DNA of 64,000 bases from Billgrantia saliphila (GCF_002930105.1 NZ_PJRN01000008.1:124001-188000), one strand, 5' to 3'. Shown: positions 46,274-56,961, counted from the stretch's first letter. A program made the numbers and translations. The notes: generated from the letters alone by a model not told the origin.

Positions 46274-48652
46274 TTAGAACAAGCCCAGTTGGCGATCGAT
46301 CAGCGCCGTGAAATCGCCCCCGACAAAGGGCAGGATGGCATCTGCCACCGGCTGGAGCTGACGGGCGACATAGTGTTGGTAATCAATCGACGAGCGCCGT
46401 GCCTCCAGTGGCTCCGGTCCCGCCACGGTCATCACATAGCGAATCCAGCCGCCGCTCTGGTATTGCTGCGGTCGGCCCAATCGTTCATTGAGTTCGTCGG
46501 CCATGCGCGCGGCACGCACGTGTGGCGGCACATTGCGCCGATAGTCGTCCAGCCGACGCCGCAAGCGCTTGCGAAAGACCAGCAACTCATCATGTTCGCC
46601 CGCCAGGGTACGTCTCACGAAGTCCTGCACGTAGTCCCGATACGGCTCTCCCAGGAAGATGCGTCGATAAAGTTCCTGCTGAAATACCTTGGCCAGCGGC
46701 GACCAGTCGGCGCGTACCGTCTCCAGCCCCTTGAACGCCACATGCTCGCTGCCATCCGCCTCGCGCACCAACCCGGCATAGCGCTTCTTGCTACCCTCCT
46801 CGGCCCCGCGGATGGTCGGCATCAGAAAGCGCCGGAAGTGTGTCTCGAACTGAAGTTCCAGCGCGCTCGCGAGGCCCAGTTCGCCCGCCAGGTGATCGCG
46901 CCACCAGGCGTTGACGCGCTCCGCCAGCCTCATCCCGATGGCCCTGGCTGCGTGCTCCTCGTGTGCCTGCCCCAGCCACACGAAAGTGGAGTCGGTGTCA
47001 CCGTAGATAACGGTATAACCTTCGGATTCGATCAATTCCCGCGTGCGACGCATGATCTCGTGGCCGCGCAGCGTGATGGAAGATGCCAGGCGAGGATCGA
47101 AGAAGCGACAACCGCGCGAGCCCAGGACGCCATAGAACGCGTTCATGATGATCTTGAGCGCGTAGGAGAGCGGCGCGTTGCCCTCGCGCTTGGCCGCTTC
47201 TCGCCCCTCCCATACTCGGGCCACCATGTCGGGCAGCGCATGCCGGCTGCGCGAGAAGCGTGCCCCGCGAAAGCCCGGCACCGTGTCGGCCTCAGACTCC
47301 CCCAATCCCACCACCAAGCCGACGGGATCGATCAGGAAGGTACGAATGATGGAGGGATAAAGACTCTTGAAGTCGAGCACCAGCACCGAATCGTAGAGAC
47401 CGGGGCGTGAATCCATGACGAAGCCACCTGGACTGTTCTCGCCCTGCTCTCCCCGCCCTTGGAGAAGGTTGGGCGCCACGTAGCCGAGCCGATGCATGCG
47501 CGGCAGATAAAGGTGTGAAAATGCCGCCACCGAGCCACCGCTACGGTCGGCGGGCAACCCCGTCACGCTGGCGCGCTCGAGCAGAAAGTCGATCAGTTCG
47601 GTCTTCTCGAAGATGCGCAGGACGAGTTCGCAGTCCTTGAGGTTGTAGCGGGCCAGCGCCGGCTTGTCCTCGGCGAACATGCGATTGATCTCGTCCATAC
47701 GCTGGTAAGGGTTGTCGATGGCCTTGCCTTCCCCGAGCAGCTCCTGGGCGACATTCTCCAGGCTGAAGGAAGAGAAGCGCCAGGCTGCCTGACGCAGCGC
47801 CTCGATCCCGTCGACGATAAGCCGCCCCGGGGCCGAGGCGAAAAGATGATTGGCGCTGCTTGCGTGCGCCCGCAGCCCCAGCGGCTCGCCACCTCGACCG
47901 AGCAGTAGCGGCACACCCAGTCGTTCGGCGTGCCGCTGCAGCAGCCGCAGGTCGAACTGCACCAGATTCCAGCCCACGATGACGTCTGGGTCGTACCGGG
48001 CAAACCAGGCATTGATGCGTTCCAGCAACTCAACGCAATCCGCACAGTAGTCGAGGATAAAGTCGCGCGCACGATCCGCGTCACCGCCTTGCCCGTTCGC
48101 CGGCCCCAGCATGTAGACCTGACGCTGGCCGCAACCCTGCAGTGCGATCGAGTAGAGCTCGCCCCGCTCGTCCGTCTCGATGTCCAGCGAGCAGAGCGTA
48201 AGCGGCGGCCGGTAGTCCGGCGCGGGCTTGAGCTGCGCCTCGCCCAGCATGCCATCCGCCCGCGTCTCGCCCGTGAACGCTACCGGCGCGGTAATGAAGC
48301 GTTCCATCAGGTAGCGCTCCGGCGGACGCACGTCGGCCTCGTAGACCTCGACCCCCGCTTCACGCAGGCGACGCTCGATCCGCATCAGCTGGCGATGCTG
48401 CCTGCAGTACAGGCCGAGTATCGGGCGCTGGTGAAAATCCTGCAGATCGAGCGGACGCAATTCCACATCGCGCTCGCCTAGAAGCAGCGTCTCGGCCTGT
48501 ACCCGTTGTTCGACGGGAACGAAGGCGACCGAAGGCTGCATGGGCAGGCGCACATGGCACGGACCGGTATCGGTCGCCAGCCAGAAGGTGACCTCGGTAC
48601 CCTTCGGCGTATCCTGCCAGTGCCGCGTCAGCACGAATCCCCGCTGCTCCAC
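46274..48652 (-). CDS. polB: DNA polymerase II
   Basis: Family B DNA polymerase used in damage tolerance and replication restart. The exonuclease domain carries SLDIETDERGELYSIAL and VIVGWNLVQFDLRLL. The polymerase has DFKSLYPSIIRTF, NAFYGVLGS and YGDTDSTFVW. I start at GTG 48652 (VEQRGFVLTRHWQD, 792 residues) because it aligns with the E. coli PolB start and GGCGAGG precedes it; a GTG six codons earlier is also open. I saw no clear LexA box upstream. It stands alone, transcribed toward the unknown membrane protein. Confidence 0.95.
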   Translation of the reverse strand: MEQRGFVLTRHWQDTPKGTEVTFWLATDTGPCHVRLPMQPSVAFVPVEQRVQAETLLLGERDVELRPLDLQDFHQRPILGLYCRQHRQLMRIERRLREAGVEVYEADVRPPERYLMERFITAPVAFTGETRADGMLGEAQLKPAPDYRPPLTLCSLDIETDERGELYSIALQGCGQRQVYMLGPANGQGGDADRARDFILDYCADCVELLERINAWFARYDPDVIVGWNLVQFDLRLLQRHAERLGVPLLLGRGGEPLGLRAHASSANHLFASAPGRLIVDGIEALRQAAWRFSSFSLENVAQELLGEGKAIDNPYQRMDEINRMFAEDKPALARYNLKDCELVLRIFEKTELIDFLLERASVTGLPADRSGGSVAAFSHLYLPRMHRLGYVAPNLLQGRGEQGENSPGGFVMDSRPGLYDSVLVLDFKSLYPSIIRTFLIDPVGLVVGLGESEADTVPGFRGARFSRSRHALPDMVARVWEGREAAKREGNAPLSYALKIIMNAFYGVLGSRGCRFFDPRLASSITLRGHEIMRRTRELIESEGYTVIYGDTDSTFVWLGQAHEEHAARAIGMRLAERVNAWWRDHLAGELGLASALELQFETHFRRFLMPTIRGAEEGSKKRYAGLVREADGSEHVAFKGLETVRADWSPLAKVFQQELYRRIFLGEPYRDYVQDFVRRTLAGEHDELLVFRKRLRRRLDDYRRNVPPHVRAARMADELNERLGRPQQYQSGGWIRYVMTVAGPEPLEARRSSIDYQHYVARQLQPVADAILPFVGGDFTALIDRQLGLF

Positions 48653-48746
48653 CCTCGCCTCTCTCCCCACCGGTCAACCGCTACATGTTACCCGGCGCGC
48701 AGAGCGCTGTCGTCGCTACCGCCTCACCGGGCGGCCTGGCTTGGGC

Positions 48747-49580
48747 CTATTCCCTCAGCACCGCCCGGCATGCTTGCGGCAGGGTCCGGCTCGGGCTCGG
48801 GTAGGTCTCGGGCCGCGGTGTCGGGACGATGGCCCGGCAGCCTTCGCCAGGAGGCGGCTCTGCCTGATCGACGCATTCGTCGGCACCCGGCGGACAGCGC
48901 AGCCGGACATGCAGGTGCTCGTCATGGGAGTGCCAAGGGCGCACCCGACGCAGCCATGAGCGGTCATCCCATTCGCGCTCGCAGAGGTCCCGCTTGACCG
49001 CAGCGTCGACGAATATCCGCGATACCCGGGAGTCGTCCGCAGCCAGGCGGATAAGCTCGGCGTGGCGATCGCTCCAGCGGCCATCAAGCCTCTGGGTACG
49101 GGAATCGACCAGGATCGGCTGATCGATGCCCTCGCGCTGACTGTGATCCAGCAGTGGCAGATCGAGACGAAACCAGATATCGACATCCAGCCCGCTCTGG
49201 TGGCTGACGTGTCCGTACGGCATCGGCCCTCCACGCGGTTGCGCCATGTCTCCCACCAGAACCGGGCCGAAACCGGCGGCATCGACTCGGCGTCCTAGAT
49301 CCTCGATATAGTCGACGAGCACGGGGTGGCCGTAGTGTCGGTTGCGCTTCATGTCGACGGCCTGATAGCCAACGCCATCGGCGGGCAACTGCTCGGCGCC
49401 CACCAGGCAGGCGCCGCCGTGATGACCGATGATTCTCGGCTCGCCGGGCAGCGGATCGGTGACTTCCGACCAGTCGTCTGCCGCCGAGGCGGCCGTCGCC
49501 CAGAGGGCGGTCACGAGGGATAGGGAGGCGAACAAGGTCACCGCCCGGAACGGGCGGTACGTGAGGTAACGATAGAGCAT
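48747..49580 (-). CDS. mepA: Penicillin-insensitive murein endopeptidase MepA
   Basis: Periplasmic zinc peptidase (M74) that cuts D-Ala-mDAP cross-links in peptidoglycan. The 277 residues begin with a signal peptide ending ATAASAADD. Zinc and catalytic motifs are GHVSHQSGLDVDIWF and, near the end, HSHDEHLHVRLRCPPG. Other typical text is GDMAQPRGGPMPYGH. AAGGA stands upstream of the ATG. The next gene upstream on the same strand, an exported hydrolase, ends 36 bases before the start. Confidence 0.95.
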   Translation of the reverse strand: MLYRYLTYRPFRAVTLFASLSLVTALWATAASAADDWSEVTDPLPGEPRIIGHHGGACLVGAEQLPADGVGYQAVDMKRNRHYGHPVLVDYIEDLGRRVDAAGFGPVLVGDMAQPRGGPMPYGHVSHQSGLDVDIWFRLDLPLLDHSQREGIDQPILVDSRTQRLDGRWSDRHAELIRLAADDSRVSRIFVDAAVKRDLCEREWDDRSWLRRVRPWHSHDEHLHVRLRCPPGADECVDQAEPPPGEGCRAIVPTPRPETYPSPSRTLPQACRAVLRE

Positions 49581-49616
49581 GTACAGCGATCCTTGGTTGG
49601 GTCTACGAAATACGAC

Positions 49617-50795
49617 TCAACGCTCCTGACGGGCCAACCATGCCAAGCCGGGCCGATAGAGCATATCGTGCTCACCCTCGAACAAGACGAGCTCGGCAGG
49701 GCCGGACTGGAGGTGCAGCAGCACCGAGGCATCGGCCTCGGCGAAATGGGGGAACTCACGGTCGCCGTGAGTCGAACGTTCACGCAGCCCCTCAGGCACT
49801 TCACGATCCTCCATGAGTTGGTCGATCTGTTCCTGGGATATGCGATCCTCCTCGGCGGCCAGATCGTTGAAGGCCCGCAACGCCTGAGATGGCGGAACGG
49901 TTTCATCGCCGATGCCATGGGCAATGAGAATGCGAAGCTCACCGGCCACATCGGGCACGTGCTCCACCGGGCTGCGCTTGAGGCACTCTTCATGCGCCTC
50001 GCTGCCCTCTTCCGGCACGCCGCCGCAGGCGTCAGCAATCTCCCCCGCGTACTTCTCGCCGCGCTCGTCGTTCCACTGATACCAGTTGACGAGATCGTAG
50101 ACGGGTACCCATACCGAAACGCCGGCAAAGACGTCGGGATGTCGACTGGCGAGATGCAGCGCATTCATCGCGCCACCGGAATATCCCAGCAGATAGATAC
50201 GCGCTTCGTCGACATTGGCATTATCGCGGGCGTAATCGAGGGCATCCTCCATATCGGAAATGGCCAGATCGGAGGCGGTCGACTCGGGGCGTCCATCGTT
50301 CTGACCGCGAAAATCGGGATGCATGAAGACCCAATCGTTGGCGACGGCAAACTGGCCCAGCGGAATATCGATATTCTGCAGGTAATCGGTACTCCAGCTA
50401 TGGAGCACCAGCAGCAGCGGTTTCGCCTCCTCCGAGCCGGAGTCGTAGTACAGCGCGGGCTGTTCGGCATCGTCGGCCGACGCCGGGATCTCGATCTGCT
50501 CGACTTCGGGCACGAGCTCGTTCCAGGTCTCGATGTCGGCCTCGACCAGCCCGCCCGGAAATTCGGTGACCCGCAGGTGTTCGCTGGGGTGTTCGAGTTC
50601 TTCCGCCTCGCTGACACCCGCCGCTTGCTCATCGGCATGAGCGAGGCTCGTGGTGCTGGCCGTCGCCAGCCCTAGCGTCAACAGCAGTGCGCGTCCCAGC
50701 CGTGGGTCGTCCTTCAGACGGCAACTGGAAAACGGAGCGCAGAAGAGGGCAATGGCATCAAGCCGGGACGTGATAGCGGCACGCGAATATGGCAT
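49617..50795 (-). CDS. Exported alpha/beta hydrolase (prolyl oligopeptidase-like)
   Basis: Serine hydrolase of 392 residues, probably exported. The nucleophile is in LLGYSGGAMNAL, the acid probably in GIGDETVPPS and the histidine in LFEGEHDMLY, giving the usual order. A hydrophobic segment (RALLLTLGLATASTTSLAHA) serves as signal sequence but is preceded by about 34 residues, an unusually long n-region. The start is nevertheless supported by AAGGAAGGAG just upstream. The region after the signal is acidic, as in exported proteins of salt-tolerant bacteria. The substrate is unknown. Confidence 0.82.
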   Translation of the reverse strand: MPYSRAAITSRLDAIALFCAPFSSCRLKDDPRLGRALLLTLGLATASTTSLAHADEQAAGVSEAEELEHPSEHLRVTEFPGGLVEADIETWNELVPEVEQIEIPASADDAEQPALYYDSGSEEAKPLLLVLHSWSTDYLQNIDIPLGQFAVANDWVFMHPDFRGQNDGRPESTASDLAISDMEDALDYARDNANVDEARIYLLGYSGGAMNALHLASRHPDVFAGVSVWVPVYDLVNWYQWNDERGEKYAGEIADACGGVPEEGSEAHEECLKRSPVEHVPDVAGELRILIAHGIGDETVPPSQALRAFNDLAAEEDRISQEQIDQLMEDREVPEGLRERSTHGDREFPHFAEADASVLLHLQSGPAELVLFEGEHDMLYRPGLAWLARQER

Positions 50796-50978
50796 GACGG
50801 CTCTCCTTCCTTGGCGGGCTCACGTTCCAATGTAGACCCAGGCGGCGAGATCCGACAGCGCTCCTGCCTCGAAAGGATCGTTCCATCCCCGTCCAAGCCA
50901 GCAAGTGCTCGGGTAAGACTTCACAGGCTCAGGAGTAGGGCCCATGGCAAATATCGTTCGTCGCGTCTGCTACGCTAG

Positions 50979-51003
50979 CCGGCCCACGCTCAGCGTGGGC
51001 CGG
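50979..51003. terminator. Stem-loop after the small lipoprotein gene
   Basis: CCGGCCCACGCT and AGCGTGGGCCGG form a 12-base inverted repeat around a single C. No T-run follows on the minus strand, so termination is uncertain. Confidence 0.4.
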
Positions 51004-51014
51004 GTGGTACCGCG

Positions 51015-51299
51015 TCAGTCGCAGGGCACTACGGCTCGGCTGGTATTCTTGGCCCACAGCGTCTGGCCGTCGGGAGTGGTGCCGTGCGACTCCCAGGTTT
51101 CGGTGACCTCGACGCAGTAAGAACCGAGATCCTCCACGGTACGCTCGGGGTCGGCCGGACGATCGTTGCCGATGCGCAAGATTTCGGGGTTCTCACTGGT
51201 GTAGCGCGGTGTAAGTGCGTTGCTGCCGCAGCCGGCGATCAGCGCAGCCACCATCAGCAGCGGAAGAGTTCTGGACAGTTTCGCTTTGGACAGTTTCAT
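51015..51299 (-). CDS. Small lipoprotein, function unknown
   Basis: A 94-residue predicted lipoprotein. From the ATG at 51299 the signal peptide LSRTLPLLMVAALIAGCGSN carries lipobox IAGC. The mature part has two cysteines (YCVEVTETW and VVPCD), which could pair. The frame is open 40 codons further upstream, but those residues contain no signal and the inner start fits a lipoprotein. I do not recognise the family. Confidence 0.72.
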   Translation of the reverse strand: MKLSKAKLSRTLPLLMVAALIAGCGSNALTPRYTSENPEILRIGNDRPADPERTVEDLGSYCVEVTETWESHGTTPDGQTLWAKNTSRAVVPCD

Positions 51300-51505
51300 C
51301 GAATCATCCTCGAAAGCATACGTTCGTTTGTCGGATGATGCGTAACGGACGATGCGGAGAGTCTGTCGTGCGTGGTCAAATCCTTTGACGGCCCACGACA
51401 GTAGCCCCAGTCTAAGCAAGTCGACCGGGCTCTGCCAGTCAGTCTATTTTTCACGACTCGCCCTACTAATCGCCTACACCCACCTTCGAAGGACGGAGCA
51501 ACGTC

Positions 51506-52051
51506 TCACGACCCGGGCCGTTTTACGCCCTCGAGGCTCGTCCCTTCGTTCCCCGCGGCATTTTTCACGACACTGAAGGAGCCATCGGTTTCCAGCACGA
51601 CGGCCTCCACTTCGCTCAGTGCCGACACACCAGACGCCCGAATCGCCGCGCGTACTTCGTCCTCGGTCACGCGCGACTTGCGCATGGCGACGGGAAGATA
51701 ATCGCCACGCAAGAACAGCAGGGCCGGCTCGCCGGTCACCACTTGCCTGACCCAGCGCGTACGCACGCTGGTCCAGGTCACCAGAAACTGCATGCCGACC
51801 AGCAGGGCGAAAGCCAGGACACCCTGCAGCAGCGTCACGTCCTTGCTGAGCATCACGGTGGCGAGTACCGAACCCAGCGCCACGGTAACGACCAGATCGA
51901 AGGCATTCATCTTCGATAGCGTGCGCCGGCCGGAAATGCGCAACAGGTACACCAGGCTGGCGTAGCCCAGCACACCCAACACTGCCGTGCGCAGCAGCGC
52001 GTGTAACGTGTCGAAGAAGATCGGATCCAAGCATGCCTCCTTATTGGCCAT
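51506..52051 (-). CDS. DUF421 (YetF/YcaP-like) membrane protein
   Basis: Inner-membrane protein of 181 residues. Three hydrophobic segments occur in the first half (LLRTAVLGVLGYASLVYLL, AFDLVVTVALGSVLATVML, LQGVLAFALLVGMQFLVTW). The DUF421 motif RISGRRTLSKMNAFDLVV is followed by the soluble domain with GEPALLFLRGDYLPVAMRKSR. The ATG at 52051 fits the family better than the longer open frame to 52165. The SDR gene ends 5 bases upstream on the same strand, so the two are probably co-transcribed. The function of the family is not known. Confidence 0.85.
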   Translation of the reverse strand: MANKEACLDPIFFDTLHALLRTAVLGVLGYASLVYLLRISGRRTLSKMNAFDLVVTVALGSVLATVMLSKDVTLLQGVLAFALLVGMQFLVTWTSVRTRWVRQVVTGEPALLFLRGDYLPVAMRKSRVTEDEVRAAIRASGVSALSEVEAVVLETDGSFSVVKNAAGNEGTSLEGVKRPGS

Positions 52052-52056
52052 TCCCG

Positions 52057-53031
52057 TTATCGGCCATCCCCCGCTTGGGGCATGGGTTCGTGAAGCGCAC
52101 CCTGCGTTACCGGCTCCGCCGACGCATCGTTCAGCTGCGATTGGTAGACGTTTGCCGCCGCCCACCTGGTGATTCCCGGGAAGGCGCGATTCACCAGGCG
52201 GACGCCCCGCGCCTTCCAGCCGACGGCCACCTCCGCACGGCTCCCAAGCGAAGCCTCGACGATGATCCTGGCCACTCGCTCCGGTTCGTCCATCGGTCTC
52301 AGCCGCGGATCGCGGCCGCTGTAGTTCGCGGCATGCTCCCAGATGGGCGTATCCACGGCCCAGGGCAGTATCGTCACGACCCGTATATCGTCATCCGCCC
52401 CGTCCAGTCGCAGCTCTTCGTTGATCGCGCGCCCAAGGCTCAGGATGGCCGCCTTGGAGGCGGAATAGGAAGCCTGATTGGCCAGTGGCACCTGACTGAG
52501 CAGCGACCCGATATTGACCAGGGTTCCGCCTCCCTGGGCGTCGAACTGGCGAAGCGCGACATGGCTACCGTAGATCACGCCCTTGAGGTTCACATCGACC
52601 AACCGAGCGTGATCCTCGACCGGGATATCCCGAAAGCGACCGACGGCGGTCACTCCTGCATTGTTGATCCAGACGTCGATGCGCCCGAAGCGCTCCACAG
52701 CCAGCTCGGCCAGTCTCGTGACGTCCTGCGGATCGCTGACGTCCGTGGTCACCGCCAATGCTTCGCCTCCCGTCGAGCGCACTTCGCCCGCGACCTGCTC
52801 GAGCAACTCGGTACGCCGTGCGGCGAGTACTACGTTGGCCCCGTATCGTGCCAGCTCGAGCGCCACCTGCCGGCCGATTCCGCTGGAGGCGCCGGTAACG
52901 ACATAGGTGCTGGCATCGATCTTATGTCGCTCTTGCTGGGTAAGTCCGGTGGCACAGCCCGTCAGCGCCAGCACGACCGCGAGTAGCCAGGGCATCCATC
53001 GTCTGCGCCTGAGTCGACACCTCCCTTCCAT
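52057..53031 (-). CDS. Short-chain dehydrogenase/reductase with lipoprotein-like N-terminus
   Basis: NAD(P)-dependent oxidoreductase of 324 residues. The cofactor motif [13 protein letters not shown] and the catalytic YSASK are present, with a Ser in [10 protein letters not shown]. Unusually, the first 26 residues form a lipoprotein signal: arginine-rich start, hydrophobic core [12 protein letters not shown] and lipobox LTGC. An alternative is that translation starts inside and the protein is cytosolic, but no good internal start with a ribosome binding site was found. It precedes the DUF421 gene. Confidence 0.85.
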   Translation of the reverse strand: MEGRCRLRRRRWMPWLLAVVLALTGCATGLTQQERHKIDASTYVVTGASSGIGRQVALELARYGANVVLAARRTELLEQVAGEVRSTGGEALAVTTDVSDPQDVTRLAELAVERFGRIDVWINNAGVTAVGRFRDIPVEDHARLVDVNLKGVIYGSHVALRQFDAQGGGTLVNIGSLLSQVPLANQASYSASKAAILSLGRAINEELRLDGADDDIRVVTILPWAVDTPIWEHAANYSGRDPRLRPMDEPERVARIIVEASLGSRAEVAVGWKARGVRLVNRAFPGITRWAAANVYQSQLNDASAEPVTQGALHEPMPQAGDGR

Positions 53032-53094
53032 GCCCAGTTCCTCGCCGATCGCGTTCCGTCAGCGTAGCCCACTCGTCACGGTACACATGCCAAG

Positions 53095-53122
53095 CGAGCA
53101 TCGCCGAAGTGCGCAATGCTCG
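53095..53122. promoter_or_regulatory. Inverted repeat upstream of metG
   Basis: CGAGCAT-N14-ATGCTCG lies about 70 bases before the metG start. TACAAT at 53151-53156 could be the metG -10 box. The repeat could be an operator or a hairpin; nothing more can be said. Confidence 0.3.
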
Positions 53123-53192
53123 ATCGGGTGCAGTCGAGCGCCAACAGGGCTACAATCGAGGGTCTGTTTTTCTTGGGAATTCCAGAGCCGAT

Positions 53193-55235
53193 ATGTCGAA
53201 CACCTCAAGCGCCTCGCGCAAGATCCTGGTCACCAGCGCCCTGCCCTACGCCAACGGCTCGATCCACCTCGGTCATCTGCTGGAGTACATCCAGACCGAT
53301 ATCTGGGTACGCTTCCAGAAGAGCCGCGGCCACGAATGCCACTACGTATGTGCCGACGATGCCCATGGCACCGCCATCATGCTGCGCGCCGAGCAGGAAG
53401 GGATCAGCTCCGAGGCCTTGATCGATCGCGTCTCGAAGGAGCACCAGGCGGATTTCGCCACCTTCGGCGTGGCGTTCGACAACTACCACTCGACTCACTC
53501 CGAAGAGAACCGCTATTTCAGCGAGCTGTTCTATACCCGGCTCCGCGATCGGGGACACATCGCCACCCGCGACATCGAGCAGATGTACGATCCGGTCAAG
53601 GGACTGTTCCTCGCCGACCGTTTCATCAAGGGAACTTGCCCCAAATGCAAGACCGCCGACCAGTACGGCGACAACTGCGAGGCGTGCGGTGCCACCTATA
53701 CGCCTGCGGAACTGATCGACCCGGTCTCGGCGATCTCCGGTGCCACGCCGGAGGTGCGCAGTTCCACCCACTATTTCTTCAAGCTGCCGGACTTCGCCGA
53801 TTTCCTCAAGCAGTGGACCCGTGGCGGCCATGTGCAGGCGCAGATCGGCAACAAGTTGCAGGAGTGGTTCGAGTCCGGCCTCAACGAGTGGGACATCTCC
53901 CGCGATGCGCCCTACTTCGGCTTCGAGATCCCCGACGCACCGGGCAAATATTTCTATGTCTGGCTCGACGCGCCGATCGGCTACCTGGCCAGTTTCAAGA
54001 ACCTGTGCGAGCGCACCGGCATCGATTTCGATGCCTACTGGCGCAAGGATTCCGACGCCGAGGTCTATCACTTCATCGGCAAGGACATCGTCTACTTCCA
54101 TGCCTTGTTCTGGCCGGCCATGTTGCATGGCGCCGACTTTCGTACTCCAACGGCGGTGAACTGCCACGGCTTCGTCACCGTCAACGGTGCCAAGATGTCG
54201 AAGTCGCGCGGCACTTTCATCAAGGCGGCCACTTACGCCGAGTTCCTCAACCCAGAGTATCTGCGCTACTACTTTGCCGCCAAGCTCACCTCGCGGGTCG
54301 ACGACCTCGATCTCAACCTCGAGGATTTCGCCGCGCGGGTCAACGCCGACCTGGTGGGCAAGGTGGTCAACATCGCCAGCCGCTGCGCCGGCTTCGTCAA
54401 GAAGCTGGGCGATGGCCGGCTCTCGGCCCATTGTGCCGAACCCGAGCTGGTGGCGCGTTTCGTCGCCGCCGGCGATGCCATCGCCGAGGATTTCGAAGCG
54501 CGTGAGTTCGGACGCGCGGTGCGCAAGATCATGGAACTCGCCGACGAAGCCAACACCTATATCGCCGACAAGGAGCCGTGGGTGCTGGTCAAGCAGGAAG
54601 GCCGCGAAAGTGAAGTGCTGGAAATCTGCTCGGTGGGCATCAACCTGTTCCGGCAGTTGATGGTCTACCTGGCGCCGGTGGTGCCGGTCATGGCCGAGCA
54701 GGCACGCCATTTCCTCGAGCTCGGCTCGCTGGATTGGCACAGCCGCCAGGAGGTGCTGCTCGATCATGCGATCGCTAAATTCAAGCCGCTGATGACCCGC
54801 GTCGAGCGTGACAAGATCGATGCCATGATCGAGGCATCGAAGGAGGATCTGGTGGAAGAGCAGAAACTCAAGGACGCGGCCAAGGGGCCGCTTGCCCGCG
54901 ATCCCATTGGCGAGACGATCGCCTTCGACGATTTCGCCAAGGTCGATCTACGTATCGCCCGCATTGCCAAGGCCGAGTATGTCGAGGGGGCCGACAAGCT
55001 GCTCCAACTGACGCTCGATCTCGGCGGCGAGACCCGCAACGTCTTTGCCGGCATCCGCTCGGCCTATGCACCCGAAGCGCTCGAAGGGCGACTGACGGTA
55101 ATGGTCGCCAACCTGGCGCCTCGCAAGATGCGATTCGGCGTTTCGGAAGGCATGGTGCTGGCAGCAGGTGATGATGGCAGCATCTATCTACTGTCACCCG
55201 ATTCCGGTGCCGAGCCCGGGCAGCGCGTTAGATAA
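53193..55235 (+). CDS. metG: Methionyl-tRNA synthetase
   Basis: Charges tRNA-Met with methionine. From ATG 53193 the protein has 680 residues, as in E. coli. HIGH-like motif [10 protein letters not shown], zinc-binding [18 protein letters not shown], and KMSKS in [11 protein letters not shown] are present. The last 110 residues are a tRNA-binding (EMAP-II-like) dimerisation domain ([20 protein letters not shown]). The frame is open 28 codons further upstream without family resemblance. It is transcribed alone, divergent from the SDR gene. Confidence 0.97.
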   Translation: MSNTSSASRKILVTSALPYANGSIHLGHLLEYIQTDIWVRFQKSRGHECHYVCADDAHGTAIMLRAEQEGISSEALIDRVSKEHQADFATFGVAFDNYHSTHSEENRYFSELFYTRLRDRGHIATRDIEQMYDPVKGLFLADRFIKGTCPKCKTADQYGDNCEACGATYTPAELIDPVSAISGATPEVRSSTHYFFKLPDFADFLKQWTRGGHVQAQIGNKLQEWFESGLNEWDISRDAPYFGFEIPDAPGKYFYVWLDAPIGYLASFKNLCERTGIDFDAYWRKDSDAEVYHFIGKDIVYFHALFWPAMLHGADFRTPTAVNCHGFVTVNGAKMSKSRGTFIKAATYAEFLNPEYLRYYFAAKLTSRVDDLDLNLEDFAARVNADLVGKVVNIASRCAGFVKKLGDGRLSAHCAEPELVARFVAAGDAIAEDFEAREFGRAVRKIMELADEANTYIADKEPWVLVKQEGRESEVLEICSVGINLFRQLMVYLAPVVPVMAEQARHFLELGSLDWHSRQEVLLDHAIAKFKPLMTRVERDKIDAMIEASKEDLVEEQKLKDAAKGPLARDPIGETIAFDDFAKVDLRIARIAKAEYVEGADKLLQLTLDLGGETRNVFAGIRSAYAPEALEGRLTVMVANLAPRKMRFGVSEGMVLAAGDDGSIYLLSPDSGAEPGQRVR

Positions 55236-55248
55236 ACGCTGATTTCAT

Positions 55249-55275
55249 TCAAGTTTGGACGCCTGCGGCCGATAG
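55249..55275 (+). promoter_or_regulatory. Sigma-28 (FliA) type promoter of the diguanylate cyclase
   Basis: TCAAGTTT-N11-GCCGATAG matches the flagellar sigma-28 consensus TAAAGTTT-N11-GCCGATAA at 14 of 16 defined bases with exact spacing. It lies 53 bases before the ATG at 55328. Confidence 0.7.
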
Positions 55276-55327
55276 CGACTTCAAGCACTCCTGTTTAAAT
55301 CGCTAACGACGTAGGCGAGCCTCGCAC

Positions 55328-56914
55328 ATGATCCTAGCCTTGACTTCGCTGAGGCACCGCTTCTTTTTCGCCTTATTCGGGGTGCTGTGCCTGGCCCTGC
55401 TGGCCCTGGTACTGGTCGCACGCCTCCAGATCATGCCGATTCTGCTCGAGGACGAGGAAGCATTCGCCAGTGACGAACTCGACCGCGCAGAACGCGCCCT
55501 GGACAGCGAGCTCGGCCACATGCGACGACTGGTGGAAGATTGGGCCTACTGGGACGACACCTATGACTTCGTCCGTGGCAAGCGTCCCGAATATGTCGAC
55601 TCCAACCTCTACGAAGACACCCTAGAGACCCTCGATCTGCAGCTAATGTTTTTCCTCGATGACAGATACGAACCTTACTGGGTAGTGGGTTTTGACGAGG
55701 AAGGCGAGTTCACCTCCTGCCCCGGCCTGGAACCTCCCTGCCATTGGGCAACTCCCGCCGTTCAATTCATTCGTGAGCGGATCGATAGTGGGCTCGAGGA
55801 AGCCACACATACCTGGCTGCTGTCGCTGCCCCAGCTGGCCATGGGTGCCCTCTCGCCGATCTACCAGAACCGGGAAGAAGCGCCGCCGGCCGGCTGGCTG
55901 GCCATGATACGACCGCTCTCCGAGCCCTGGATCGAGCAGCTACGCGATACTACGGGTATCGATCTCGCGCTCGATACCGTCGTTGCGGGTAGCGTTCCCC
56001 GCGAACGACTCGAACGCGTCTCGCCCACCCATATGGCCGCCAGCCGCAGCGTTGCCGCCGTCCCCGCCAGCCGAGCCGTGCGCATCGACGCCCTGCTGCC
56101 GCGCCAGCGCTACCAGGCCAGCCTGGAGACCTTTCGTTTCGCCCTGTACTGGACCAGTGGCGTACTGATAATGACCCTGCTGGTGGTGCTGTGGCTGCTC
56201 GAGCGCATGATACTGGCGCCGCTGCGCCAGTTTTCACGCTATACCCAGCGCCTGCACCACGACGCCGCCCCGCCTACGATGCCCGACGGCCTGTTGGTGC
56301 GTCGCGACGAGATCGGCACCCTGGCGCGTGAATTCCGTAACCTGCTGGCTCATCACAAGCAGCAGTCCGCTCTGCTGCTGGAGATGACTCAGCACGATCC
56401 GCTGACCGGCATCGCCAATCGCCGCCTGTTCGACGAACGGCTCGAAGAGCAACTAGACGGCTCTCCCCTGCACAGCCGCGTGGCGGCCATGATGATCGAC
56501 ATCGATCACTTCAAGCTCTACAACGACCATTATGGCCATCAGGCCGGAGATGCCTGTCTGGTGGCACTGGCCGAGTGCATGGAAGAGAAGCTGAGCGTCT
56601 ACGGCTTCCTCGTAGCCCGCACCGGCGGCGAGGAGTTCAGCGTTTTACTGCCGAATACCTCGCTCGATACCGCCGTGGCGCATGCCGAAGCTCTGCTGCG
56701 GGCGGTGAGCAATCTTGCCTTGCCCCACGCCAGTTCTCCGACCAGCCGTCACGTCACGGTCAGCATCGGCGTGGCCGCTCACGTCCCCGGCCAGTTATCG
56801 ACGCCGGCCGACATCATGCGCGCCGCCGACCAGGCGCTCTATCGCGCCAAGGAGGGCGGCCGCAACCGTATCCACGCCCACCACCCGGCCGGTGACGGCG
56901 TGATCCAGGAATAA
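55328..56914 (+). CDS. CHASE4-domain diguanylate cyclase
   Basis: Makes the second messenger c-di-GMP. The 528 residues start with a membrane segment ([19 protein letters not shown]), a periplasmic CHASE4 sensor ([16 protein letters not shown] motif), a second membrane segment ([19 protein letters not shown]) and a HAMP-like linker. The GGDEF domain follows, with [12 protein letters not shown] and an intact active site GGEEF at residues 433-437. The RxxD inhibitory site upstream of GGEEF is absent, so product inhibition may be weak. A sigma-28-like promoter precedes it, linking it to flagellar control. Confidence 0.92.
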   Translation: MILALTSLRHRFFFALFGVLCLALLALVLVARLQIMPILLEDEEAFASDELDRAERALDSELGHMRRLVEDWAYWDDTYDFVRGKRPEYVDSNLYEDTLETLDLQLMFFLDDRYEPYWVVGFDEEGEFTSCPGLEPPCHWATPAVQFIRERIDSGLEEATHTWLLSLPQLAMGALSPIYQNREEAPPAGWLAMIRPLSEPWIEQLRDTTGIDLALDTVVAGSVPRERLERVSPTHMAASRSVAAVPASRAVRIDALLPRQRYQASLETFRFALYWTSGVLIMTLLVVLWLLERMILAPLRQFSRYTQRLHHDAAPPTMPDGLLVRRDEIGTLAREFRNLLAHHKQQSALLLEMTQHDPLTGIANRRLFDERLEEQLDGSPLHSRVAAMMIDIDHFKLYNDHYGHQAGDACLVALAECMEEKLSVYGFLVARTGGEEFSVLLPNTSLDTAVAHAEALLRAVSNLALPHASSPTSRHVTVSIGVAAHVPGQLSTPADIMRAADQALYRAKEGGRNRIHAHHPAGDGVIQE

Positions 56915-56955
56915 GCCCACCCGGAACCAGGGATGCCCCGGTGCGAGCAGCAGCG

Positions 56956-56961
56956 TATAAT
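56956..56961 (+). promoter_or_regulatory. -10 element upstream of rsxB
   Basis: TATAAT is a perfect -10 hexamer 52 bases before the rsxB start. No good -35 is seen. Confidence 0.4.
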
